The translations under genes were made by a program, and so were the position numbers. Below, piece after piece: positions 30,111 to 37,260 of a DNA stretch of 37,260 nucleotides. The notes beneath the pieces are model-generated. The model was given only the letters and a program-made list of their open reading frames with translations, was not told where the DNA came from and did not search any database. The number at the start of each line of letters is the position of its first letter. Position 1 is the stretch's first letter. This DNA comes from an uncultured Clostridia bacterium (GTDB lineage Bacteria; Bacillota; Clostridia; TANB77; CAG-508): the NCBI GenBank assembly GCA_944392425.1, contig CALXWM010000014.1, forward strand, positions 1 through 37,260, given 5' to 3'.

Positions 30111-32933
30111 TTATTCTTCTTGCTTTCTATTTCCATTTAATTTGATTAATTTCATTATTTCTACAATTACTATTGGCGATAATATTAATAATATCATTTC
30201 AAATATATCTTGAGCTGGAAGTACTGGTATACTAAATACTTTTCTTAATCCAGGAACTGCTAAAATTACTATCATTAATAATGCTGAAACTCCAAGTGCC
30301 AATAACAACATTTTGTTTTTAAATGGATGTGTTTTAAATATTGATTTCTTTGGATTTCTTACATTAAATACATGAACTAGTTCTGCAAATGCAAGTGTAA
30401 CAAATGCCATTGTTTGACCAATTTCTACCTTAATTTCTGCGTTGCTTAGACCATCTACTTGTGGAAGTATGCTGTCTGGTGTTGCTAATCCTATTATGAA
30501 TGCTGCAAGTGTTATTAAACCTATCATTACACCTTGATATGCAACTCTCCAAAGTCTTGATTTAACAAATATGCCTTTTTCTTTATTTGGCTTTTTCTTC
30601 ATTATATCATCTTCAGCTGGGTCTACTGCAAGTGCTAATGCTGGAAGTGAATCAGTTACTAAGTTAATCCATAATATATGCATTGGTAATAAAGGTTCAA
30701 TTAAATTAATGTCTATTCCAAATGTGCTACTTAAAAATGGTGTTATAAGCATACATACGAATAATAAAACAATTTCGCCTATGTTACTTGAAATTAGGAA
30801 TTCGATAGCTTTTAAAATATTTGCATATATTCTTCTTCCCTCTTCTACTGCTGAAACGATTGTTGCGAAGTTATCATCTGTTAGAATTACATCAGCGGCC
30901 TCTTTTGCCACATCTGTACCAACCATTCCCATTGCACATCCAATATCTGCTTGTTTTAGTGCTGGTGCATCATTTACACCATCACCTGTCATTGCAACGA
31001 TTTCTCCTGCTTTTTGCCATGCTTTAACTATTCTAACTTTATGCTCTGGTGCAACTCTTGCATATACACTATATTTTCTAATGTTTTTGTCTAATTCTTC
31101 ATCAGACATTTTTGCAAGTTCTGCTCCTGTTATCGCTTCATCTTCATTTTCTAATATTCCTAATTGTTGTGCTATTGCTGTTGCTGTAATCTTGTGGTCA
31201 CCTGTAATCATTACAGTTTTTATACCTGCTTCTTTACATTTTTGAACAGCATGTTTTGCTTCTTCTCTAGGTGGGTCTATCATTCCACACATTCCAACGA
31301 ATGTTAAGTCTCTTTCTAAATCTAAAACTTCATCTCCGACTGGTTCATGGTCCATATATTTATAAGCCATTGCTAAAACTCTAAGAGCATTTTTAGCTAA
31401 AGATTCATTTTGCTTTTCTATTTCTGGTATTCTGTCTTTTAAATTTGTTTTTATTTCTCCATTTTCAGAATAACTGTTACATATTGATAATAATTCGTCA
31501 AGACCACCTTTTGTACAAACTAAATATTTATCTCCAAATTTATTTACAGTTGTCATTAATTTTCTATCTGAATCAAATGGTATTTCTGCTACTCTTGGAT
31601 GATTATTTATTTCGTTTTCATCGTATTTTAAATTAAAAGCTAATTGTGTTAAAGCAATTTCTGTTGGGTCTCCTGTGAATGTAACATTCTTTAAATTGCT
31701 TCCTTCACTATTTGATGTACTATCATTAGAGTTATCGGTTTTTGCACTATCTGCTTCATTTGTAGTAGAATTGCCTAATGCAATTTTTGTATCATTACAT
31801 AGCATTCCAATTAAAATTGTTTTTTCTAATTCATCTGAGTTGTATTTATTTTCTTTATATAGTTCTTTTGCATCTATTAATTGCCCATTAACATATACTT
31901 TTTGAACTTCCATTTTATTTTGAGTAAGTGTACCTGTTTTATCTGAGCAAATTACTGAGGCACTTCCAAGTGTTTCAACTGCTGGTAATTTCTTTACAAT
32001 AGCATTTTTCTTAACCATTCTTTGAACGCCTATTGCAAGAACAATTGTTGATACTGCTGCTAATCCTTCAGGTATTGCTGCAACAGCTAAACTTACTGCT
32101 GTCATAAACATATCTATTACATCTTTGCCATATGCTAATCCTATTATAAATATAACTATACAGATTACAATGGCCATTATACCTAAGCTTTTGCCTAGTT
32201 TGTTTAGTTTTTGTTGAAGTGGTGTTGCGGTTTCTTCTACGCTATTTAGCATACCTGCAATATTTCCAACTTCTGTGTGCATTCCAGTTTCAACAACTAT
32301 ACCTTTTCCTCTACCATATGTTACTAGGCTTGAAGAAAATAACATATTTGTTCTATCTCCAAGTGATACTTCTTCATTTTCTATTGTAGCTGCATCTTTT
32401 TCTACTGGTACTGATTCTCCTGTAAGTGATGCTTCTTGTGCTTTAAGATTTACAGCATCAATAATTCTTATATCTGCCGGAACATAATCTCCTGTATCTA
32501 ATACGACTATATCTCCAGGTACCAATTCTCTTGAAGGTATAACTGTTACTTTTCCGTCACGCATTACCTTTGCTGAGTAACTACTCATTTTCTTTAATGC
32601 CTCTAATGACTTTTCTGCTTTATTTTCTTGTATTACCCCTATAACAGCATTAAGAATAACAACTATTAGTATGATTATTGAATCTGTAAATCCTTCGCCT
32701 TGCATTTGTCCTACAACGCCAGAAATTATTGCTGCTATTATAAGGATTATTATCATAAAATCTTTAAATTGCTCTAAAAATTTTACAAATAGGCTTTTCT
32801 TTTTCTTTTCTTGCAATTCATTATAGCCATTTTCTTTTTGTCTCTTTTTCGCTTCTTCTTCGCTTAATCCTTTTTCTAAGTCTGTGTTTAAAGTTTTAGA
32901 AACTTCTTCTACGTCTTGGTTAAACCAGTTCAT
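30111..32933 (-). CDS. Ca2+-transporting P-type ATPase (P2A)
   Basis: A 940-residue calcium pump of the SERCA/PMR1/YloB type. The N-terminus is cation-ATPase-N-like (GLSEEEAKKRQKENGYNELQ), followed by the actuator EASLTGESVPVEK, M4 AVAAIPEGLAAV, phosphorylation site CSDKTGTLTQNK, nucleotide-domain and hinge TGDGVNDAPALK, M5 FLISSNIGEIVLLF and M6 WINLVTDSLPALAL. The M4 PEGL Glu, M5 Asn/Glu and M6 Asn/Asp are those of calcium sites. Odd: a Ser/Asn/Thr/Asp-rich low-complexity insert at about 385-415 in the nucleotide domain just before FTGDPTEIAL. AAGGA lies 10 bases before ATG 32933. No partner gene adjoins it. Confidence 0.94.
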   Translation of the reverse strand: MNWFNQDVEEVSKTLNTDLEKGLSEEEAKKRQKENGYNELQEKKKKSLFVKFLEQFKDFMIIILIIAAIISGVVGQMQGEGFTDSIIILIVVILNAVIGVIQENKAEKSLEALKKMSSYSAKVMRDGKVTVIPSRELVPGDIVVLDTGDYVPADIRIIDAVNLKAQEASLTGESVPVEKDAATIENEEVSLGDRTNMLFSSSLVTYGRGKGIVVETGMHTEVGNIAGMLNSVEETATPLQQKLNKLGKSLGIMAIVICIVIFIIGLAYGKDVIDMFMTAVSLAVAAIPEGLAAVSTIVLAIGVQRMVKKNAIVKKLPAVETLGSASVICSDKTGTLTQNKMEVQKVYVNGQLIDAKELYKENKYNSDELEKTILIGMLCNDTKIALGNSTTNEADSAKTDNSNDSTSNSEGSNLKNVTFTGDPTEIALTQLAFNLKYDENEINNHPRVAEIPFDSDRKLMTTVNKFGDKYLVCTKGGLDELLSICNSYSENGEIKTNLKDRIPEIEKQNESLAKNALRVLAMAYKYMDHEPVGDEVLDLERDLTFVGMCGMIDPPREEAKHAVQKCKEAGIKTVMITGDHKITATAIAQQLGILENEDEAITGAELAKMSDEELDKNIRKYSVYARVAPEHKVRIVKAWQKAGEIVAMTGDGVNDAPALKQADIGCAMGMVGTDVAKEAADVILTDDNFATIVSAVEEGRRIYANILKAIEFLISSNIGEIVLLFVCMLITPFLSSTFGIDINLIEPLLPMHILWINLVTDSLPALALAVDPAEDDIMKKKPNKEKGIFVKSRLWRVAYQGVMIGLITLAAFIIGLATPDSILPQVDGLSNAEIKVEIGQTMAFVTLAFAELVHVFNVRNPKKSIFKTHPFKNKMLLLALGVSALLMIVILAVPGLRKVFSIPVLPAQDIFEMILLILSPIVIVEIMKLIKLNGNRKQEE

Positions 32934-33037
32934 TTTTTCACTTTCCTTTCATATTTTTAAAATAAAGTTAGTTAAACCTTCTCATTCTATTATTACTTTA
33001 TGTACTTTTGTATTATGTACGTATTTTATCATTGCTT

Positions 33038-33065
33038 TGTATACTTGAATTATCACTCTTGTCAA
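33038..33065 (-). promoter_or_regulatory. Candidate promoter of the Ca2+ ATPase gene
   Basis: TTGACA (33065-33060), 16-base spacer, TATACA (33043-33038), leaving an about 100-base AT-rich leader before ATG 32933. The 448-base gap 32934-33381 otherwise holds the terminator at 33161 and an imperfect hairpin at 33341-33366 (GCCCCATAGTC facing GACTACAGGGC), and no gene. Confidence 0.55.
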
Positions 33066-33160
33066 GCAGTATTATTATTTGCTATTTAATTTATTTTAAA
33101 CAGCAATTAAATATTCTAATACCCAATTTTATGATAATTTTTTGCAGTAATACAATAAAA

Positions 33161-33201
33161 AGCAAGACTAATAAGAATTACTATTTCTTAAAAGTCTTGC
33201 T
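33161..33201 (-). terminator. Terminator downstream of the HNH gene
   Basis: AGCAAGACT (33161-33169) pairs with AGTCTTGCT (33193-33201), with an inner TAAGAA/TTCTTA stem. On the minus strand it is followed by TTTTTATTGT. It lies 180 bases past the HNH stop, leaving a long 3' UTR. Confidence 0.72.
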
Positions 33202-33381
33202 CACCATAAAGGTCACTAACCAGATTTCTCTTGTTGTTGATTAGTTATTTATGAGCTACTCCCTTTTTGTTTTTATTATTTTATCAAACTGAATTTTAAA
33301 ATTCAAGGGGTTATTTGATTTTTATTACCAATTTTTTTACGCCCCATAGTCAATAGACTACAGGGCAAATAGTGAGAAAAA

Positions 33382-34107
33382 TCACTTACCTAACACGTGA
33401 GAAGTATAATCAACTATTCCGTCATAAATCACATTTTCCAACTTAATGACATCAATCTTTCTTACACCTTCTATTTTCATAAAAAGTATAGAATTGAAAC
33501 CATCAAGCAGGAATTTATTTGCACTTACAACTATTGGATATGGAATTCTTTTATATTTTCTATAGAATCTAGCAATTCTGTTGTATACTGTTCCTATCGG
33601 GTCCTCTAACCTAAAATTTACATACACGGATTTGTGATTTCCTTGTTCTAACCATTCCTCTGGAAGAGATGGCAATTCGCCAAATCTCCTTTTGGTTTGG
33701 GTTAAACTTAATTCTTCATTGAAATCTTTCACCTCTGCTTTTCTTTCTCGACCTTTTGTTGATTTTACAATATGTTGAAACTTTTCAAATTCGTTTGGAT
33801 ACATACTACCTTTTTTACGGTTGCAAACACTACAGCAAGGTCTTAAGTTGTTGGTAATACTAACACCACCAAATTCTCTAGGTATAAGGTGGTCTAAGGA
33901 TTTCCATAGTACTCCGTCTTGTTTTTCTTTGTCTTCTATACCTGTAATAGGCTTTTGGCAATAATAGCAGACGTGGCCATGTAGAATGTACGTCAATTCA
34001 AACATCGCTTCTTCAAACATATTCCGATGCAAATAAAGAATTCCGTCTTTTACCTCTCCTTTCTCATCACTAAGAATAATGTGCTCTTTTGGTAATTCGA
34101 TAATCAT
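33382..34107 (-). CDS. HNH endonuclease with ParB-like C-terminal domain
   Basis: A 241-residue protein. The HNH domain has two zinc knuckles, CYYC (47-50) and CSVC (92-95), around SLDHLIPREFGG (70-81) and NNLRPCC, giving His73 as general base and the conserved Asn. After a basic linker the last 60 residues, RIPYPIVVSANKFLLDGFNS and IEGVRKIDVIKL, resemble the ParB/Srx nuclease fold in which a PIVVxxxxxLLDGxxR block precedes a VIxL strand; the Arg is Ser here. GAGGTGA lies 7 bases before ATG 34107. Such fusions occur in mobile or anti-phage proteins; the target is unknown. Confidence 0.82.
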   Translation of the reverse strand: MIIELPKEHIILSDEKGEVKDGILYLHRNMFEEAMFELTYILHGHVCYYCQKPITGIEDKEKQDGVLWKSLDHLIPREFGGVSITNNLRPCCSVCNRKKGSMYPNEFEKFQHIVKSTKGRERKAEVKDFNEELSLTQTKRRFGELPSLPEEWLEQGNHKSVYVNFRLEDPIGTVYNRIARFYRKYKRIPYPIVVSANKFLLDGFNSILFMKIEGVRKIDVIKLENVIYDGIVDYTSHVLGK

Positions 34108-34161
34108 TGTCTCACCTCATAACAAATTATTGTATTGATTGAAACAACATTGCTTAAATGA

Positions 34162-34191
34162 ATTCTATCATAATAAATTTTTAGTTGTAAA
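34162..34191 (-). promoter_or_regulatory. Promoter of the HNH gene
   Basis: TTTACA (34191-34186), 18-base spacer, TAGAAT (34167-34162) preceded by TGA (extended -10), about 55 bases before the HNH start. Confidence 0.55.
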
Positions 34192-34248
34192 TAGTTTAAA
34201 TACTTTTTATTTTTTCAATATTTATATAGTCAAAGTAATTTACTTATA

Positions 34249-34288
34249 TTTACTTTCATTTCAGTTTATAATATAATTAAACTGAAAT
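34249..34288 (+). promoter_or_regulatory. Promoter and spanning palindrome of the UMPH-1 gene
   Basis: TTTACT (34249-34254), 17-base spacer, TATAAT (34272-34277). The -10 lies in the centre of a perfect 11-bp inverted repeat, ATTTCAGTTTA (34258-34268) and TAAACTGAAAT (34278-34288). This position suits a repressor that blocks polymerase. Confidence 0.72.
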
Positions 34289-34315
34289 TATAAGTGTTAA
34301 AGGAGTAATTGTCCA

Positions 34316-35110
34316 ATGATTATTAATGATGAGATAAGAAAAATTCTTCCTATTAATGATTTGTCTAATTTATTTGTTGTAGCAGATTTTGATAGGACGA
34401 TAACAAATGGTAGTAGTAAAACTTCATGGTCTATTTTATCTGAAAGTTCATTAGTTCCAAAAGAATATAAAAAGGAAAGACAAGAATTCTATAATTATTA
34501 CAGACCTATTGAAGTTGATGAATCATTAGATTATGAATACAAGACTTCTCAAATGAAAGAATGGTATCAAAAGCATATAGGATTATTTGTTAAATACAAA
34601 ATTACTGAGGAAATTTTTAAAAATGCTGCTACCGACTTACGAATTATGGAATTTAGGCCAGGTGCCAAAGAATTTATTAAATTTTTACATGACAATAATA
34701 TTCCTTTAATTATTATCAGTGCAGGTATTGGAAATTTTATCGAAACTTTTCTTACTTTGAATGGTTGCTACTATGATAATATTTATGTTAGTAGTAATAA
34801 AATTATTTTTAAGGACGGAATTGCTGTTGGTGTTGATACTAATATTATTCATAGCTTGAATAAAAATGAGGTTTCTTTGCCAGATAATATAAAAGAAAAA
34901 TTAAGTAATAGAAAAAATGTTTTACTACTAGGTGACCAAATCAGTGATTTAAGAATGGTTGACAAATCTAAACATGACCATGTTTATACTAATTGCTTCT
35001 TATGTGATGAAAACAAGTCTGAATTAGAAGCTATTAGAAAGCAATTTGATATTGTTTGTGAAATTGGAGATAATTATTTTGATTTGAAGAAAGTATTGTT
35101 TTCTGAATAA
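34316..35110 (+). CDS. UMPH-1-type pyrimidine 5'-nucleotidase (HAD superfamily)
   Basis: A 264-residue HAD phosphatase. Motif I is VADFDRTIT with nucleophile Asp24 and general acid Asp26, motif II is IISAG (Ser135), and motif IV is LLGDQISDLRMV (206-214). The blocks NGSSKTSWSI, EYKKERQEFYNYYRPIEVD and EYKTSQMKEWYQKHIGLFV, and FRPGAKEFIKFLHDNNIPL are those of cytosolic 5'-nucleotidase III (UMPH-1), which removes the 5'-phosphate from UMP/CMP or m7GMP in eukaryotes; bacterial members are less common. AAGGAG lies 10 bases before the ATG. It converges on the hypermodification-family gene with a shared terminator between them. Confidence 0.87.
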   Translation: MIINDEIRKILPINDLSNLFVVADFDRTITNGSSKTSWSILSESSLVPKEYKKERQEFYNYYRPIEVDESLDYEYKTSQMKEWYQKHIGLFVKYKITEEIFKNAATDLRIMEFRPGAKEFIKFLHDNNIPLIIISAGIGNFIETFLTLNGCYYDNIYVSSNKIIFKDGIAVGVDTNIIHSLNKNEVSLPDNIKEKLSNRKNVLLLGDQISDLRMVDKSKHDHVYTNCFLCDENKSELEAIRKQFDIVCEIGDNYFDLKKVLFSE

Positions 35111-35117
35111 CAAGCGA

Positions 35118-35152
35118 AAGAGCTAATTGTAATTTACAATTAGTTCTTTTTT
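35118..35152 (+). terminator. Terminator between convergent genes
   Basis: AAGAGCTAATTGTAA pairs with TTACAATTAGTTCTT (G-U pairs included), followed by TTTTTT. It serves the UMPH-1 gene and, in reverse, may serve the minus-strand gene ending at 35155. Confidence 0.8.
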
Positions 35153-35154
35153 AG

Positions 35155-36096
35155 CTACAATTCCACCTCCCATTTTGGTGGATACATATATTCTATTTTA
35201 GATGTTTTAGGTATATACTTCTTTTTTATCTTTTTCCTATTAGATTTTAACTCTGGAAGTGCTTGCCTACAATATTTGTCTAATTCACAGAAAATATTTT
35301 GGCAATCTATTAGCTGAAGCTCTCGATTTCCTATTCTTTTAAAATTCAAATTCAATCTTTTAAATTCTTTGTCTTGATTTTCATACATATATTTTATAAT
35401 ATCTTCATTACTCATATTTCCTTTGTCAATAAAACACTTATTTATTCCTCTTAATGAGCCCGGTCCTGCTACTGCAAATTCATTTTCTTTCCAATCTACT
35501 ACATCGCTATAATTAATATCTGTTACTAGCTGGTATGCCATAAAATCTCCAATTAGAGGATACGATTCTATAATTTCAAATGCTTCTTTCATGTTTTTGC
35601 ATTCTAAAATTTTATCTTGCATTTTGTCTTCTAAGAACATTTTTTGTAGTAAAGCTAAATGATTATCATGTTTTCTATCAAATCCAAATGCTTTATTGGC
35701 ACATGATATATATGCATCATTATATATTTTTATTCCATTAGATATAGCCTTTTCTAATACTTCTGAGTATGTTTTTCTATTGAATTTTTTTAATGTAGGG
35801 TCTCCTATGTTTTCTAATAATAATTCCCACGTTTGCTCTTTGTTAAATAATTTGAATAGTATTATCCTGAAAATAGTATCATCATTATCATATGTTTTTC
35901 CATTATATATTACATTCTTCAATAAATATTGACTTACTCTATCATTTACTCTATAACTATTACAAAACTTGTATTCCTGCAAAATTTCATCTTCTGTCCA
36001 TGGTGGTTCTTTACCTTCTAGTTTGTGCCAAAATATATTTTGTCTTTCACAAGCGAAATACCAATATAAGTCATAAACTTCTTGTCTTTTTTTCAT
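35155..36096 (-). CDS. DNA-base hypermodification family protein (hmdU DNA kinase helical domain / aGPT pyrophosphorylase-like)
   Basis: A 313-residue all-helical protein. The pattern ACERQNIFWHKLEGKEPPWT followed by EDEILQEYKFCNSYRVNDRV (15-53), FRIILFKLFNKEQTWELLL, YPLIGDFMAYQLVTDINYSD and VAGPGSLRGIN is that of the glycosylase-like helix-hairpin-helix family seen in phage thymine-hypermodification loci, where it acts on 5-hydroxymethyluracil in DNA. In a cellular genome the role is unclear: modification, or sensing or removal of modified bases. GAGG lies 6 bases before ATG 36096; the gene is 12 bases after the radical SAM gene, so one operon. The C-terminus has a basic KSNRKKIKKKY stretch, as for nucleic-acid binding. 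Confidence 0.78.
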   Translation of the reverse strand: MKKRQEVYDLYWYFACERQNIFWHKLEGKEPPWTEDEILQEYKFCNSYRVNDRVSQYLLKNVIYNGKTYDNDDTIFRIILFKLFNKEQTWELLLENIGDPTLKKFNRKTYSEVLEKAISNGIKIYNDAYISCANKAFGFDRKHDNHLALLQKMFLEDKMQDKILECKNMKEAFEIIESYPLIGDFMAYQLVTDINYSDVVDWKENEFAVAGPGSLRGINKCFIDKGNMSNEDIIKYMYENQDKEFKRLNLNFKRIGNRELQLIDCQNIFCELDKYCRQALPELKSNRKKIKKKYIPKTSKIEYMYPPKWEVEL

Positions 36097-36108
36097 TTCA
36101 TACCTCTT

Positions 36109-37119
36109 TTAATTTGTTTTCATGCATTTAGGGTCTTTTGAATTAATACATTTTTTTAAGTTTGTGTATATATCTTCATTTTTATTATATCCTGCAATTA
36201 TTTTTTGACCAATACAACCACTCTTACAAATTTTATAGCCTTTGCATGATTTACAACTATTTTCTGTATTTAGCTCTCTCAATAATTTAAAGTATTCTGA
36301 ATTATACATTTCTTTTAGTGTATTTTCTTTTATATTCCCACTAATGCCCAATTTTGTAAAATATTTTATAGAATCACATGGATATGCAATACCATCAAAT
36401 CCAATTATCATAATTTCATCCGCAATAATACAAGGACTATTTTTTATATTTAATATATTCCAAGGACTTCCTAACCTTATTTTGTCTTTGTATTTTGATT
36501 CTAAGTAAAAGTCTTTTATTTGATTCAATTCTTCTCTAGTTAAGTCCATATTTTTACTGCCTTTACCGTGTGGAACAAATCTAAGTAAGCTAATTTTTTC
36601 GAAATATTTCCTATTATGAAATTCTTCCATTGTTGCATTTACTATTGTCTGCATTTGTGAAATTGAGTCTTTTGAAATTGTATAATGAAATCCTAATTTA
36701 CAATTTGAATTTTTTAATAATTTATCAAAAAATTCTATATGTGTGTATGTTGAAGAATCTTTTTGGTTTGATAAACTGTCTGCTAGCGAATATATTATTT
36801 TATTTAGTCCACTATCAATAAGTTTTTTATATTTATTTATGTTTTCATCATTCCTATAATCAAATGTATAAATTGCAGAATTGATTTCTAATTCTTTTGT
36901 TAGTTTAATTAAATCATTTATCTTTTCATATTTTAGTGGTTCTCCTCCCGTAAATACCACATCAGTAACATTCATTTGCTTTGCTTCTAGTATTATTTTC
37001 TTTACATCTTCATATTCTAACTCTTTAATATTTTTAGCATTACTAGTAGCACTGCTTGAACAATGTATGCAGTTTCTTGAGCATCTATTAGTTAATTCTA
37101 TTTTCAGTTCTTTTAGCAT
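36109..37119 (-). CDS. Radical SAM/SPASM domain enzyme
   Basis: A 336-residue iron-sulfur enzyme. The radical SAM cluster motif is CSRNCIHC (Cys13, Cys17, Cys20), with VVFTGGEPLKY as the GGE SAM motif. The C-terminal SPASM part has PCIIADE and YPCDS, then CKSCKGYKICKSGC (C-x2-C-x5-C-x3-C) and further Cys in LKKC and PKC, giving ligands for auxiliary 4Fe-4S clusters. SPASM enzymes usually modify peptides, sometimes other substrates. No precursor peptide is visible between 37120 and the window end. GGGAG lies 6 bases before ATG 37119. First gene of a two-gene operon with the hypermodification-family protein. Confidence 0.9.
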   Translation of the reverse strand: MLKELKIELTNRCSRNCIHCSSSATSNAKNIKELEYEDVKKIILEAKQMNVTDVVFTGGEPLKYEKINDLIKLTKELEINSAIYTFDYRNDENINKYKKLIDSGLNKIIYSLADSLSNQKDSSTYTHIEFFDKLLKNSNCKLGFHYTISKDSISQMQTIVNATMEEFHNRKYFEKISLLRFVPHGKGSKNMDLTREELNQIKDFYLESKYKDKIRLGSPWNILNIKNSPCIIADEIMIIGFDGIAYPCDSIKYFTKLGISGNIKENTLKEMYNSEYFKLLRELNTENSCKSCKGYKICKSGCIGQKIIAGYNKNEDIYTNLKKCINSKDPKCMKTN

Positions 37120-37148
37120 AATTATCTCCCTGATATTTATTTACAAAA

Positions 37149-37177
37149 ATTTTATATCATTTTATTTATAATTTCAA
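37149..37177 (-). promoter_or_regulatory. Promoter of the radical SAM operon
   Basis: TTGAAA (37177-37172), 17-base spacer, TAAAAT (37154-37149), about 30 bases before ATG 37119. This suggests that the operon begins with the radical SAM gene. Confidence 0.6.
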
Positions 37178-37260
37178 CATAAATCGTTACTGTTTAATAC
37201 TTTTTTGAATAAAATCAGCTAAAAGCCTACAGCTGTAATAAATTTGTTACTAAAATGTAA

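Noticed and set aside
30571..31245. 224-residue plus-strand open frame
   Set aside because: Antisense shadow of the Ca2+ ATPase, which has full motif support in the other strand; no ribosome site.
1..37260. CRISPR array
   Set aside because: No regularly spaced identical direct repeats were seen; the repeated elements are inverted and far apart.

Overview
The window is about 37 kb of AT-rich DNA from a Gram-positive bacterium, most likely an anaerobic, uncultured-type clostridial Firmicute. The evidence is strong AGGAGG-type ribosome sites, poly-T hairpin terminators, a class B sortase with a PKTG-anchored surface protein, an ECF sigma/RsiV-type anti-sigma pair, a two-domain rubrerythrin, a YkuD L,D-transpeptidase and a tRNA-Leu with encoded CCA. 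TGG is Trp and TGA is a stop, so code 11 fits. Nearly all genes lie on the minus strand. The plus strand carries only a decayed peptidase, two small orphan cassettes and one HAD-type nucleotidase.

Layout. 1-1160: the start of a Dam-type adenine methylase and a remnant of an M14 peptidase. 1164-9350: an MgtA-like P-type ATPase with altered membrane site residues, an ASCH + MazG-like fusion, the DUF1653-NadR-like-TyrS operon, rubrerythrin, a kinase-fold protein of unknown role and an HD hydrolase. 9400-14370: a membrane-anchored beta-lactamase-like serine hydrolase, a CysK-family enzyme, DUF2085, a zinc-ribbon protein, an RNA m5C methyltransferase overlapping an L,D-transpeptidase, and a collapsed SDR pseudogene. 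14500-15850: two genes of clearly higher GC (an orphan HTH-like protein and a LOG-family protein). 15916-18940: an ATPase-Def-RlmD cluster with 1-4 nt overlaps. 19014-24449: sortase B and its likely substrate, a DUF1737 cassette, and a DHHW + MBOAT acyl-transfer pair whose MBOAT gene carries a one-base frameshift. 24540-27417: an anti-sigma, ECF sigma, DUF4358 operon and an SGNH hydrolase. 27616-30110: DinD, tRNA-Leu with an odd leader, and a polysaccharide deacetylase. 30111-37119: a Ca2+-type P-ATPase, an HNH nuclease with a ParB-like tail, a UMPH-1 nucleotidase, and a two-gene operon of a SPASM radical SAM enzyme plus a protein of the DNA-base hypermodification (hmdU DNA kinase helical domain / aGPT pyrophosphorylase) family.

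The most promising candidate for an undescribed system is the right-hand end: the radical SAM and hypermodification-family genes are 12 nt apart under one promoter and converge on a pyrimidine-5'-nucleotidase-like gene whose promoter is spanned by a perfect palindrome. The second is a family of intergenic elements (four here) with self-complementary AT-rich arms around GC-rich cores, always 3' of a minus-strand gene; two of them share a conserved core although their arms differ. Gene-level housekeeping calls are firm. Roles for the accessory genes are inferences from motif recognition by eye, without database searches.
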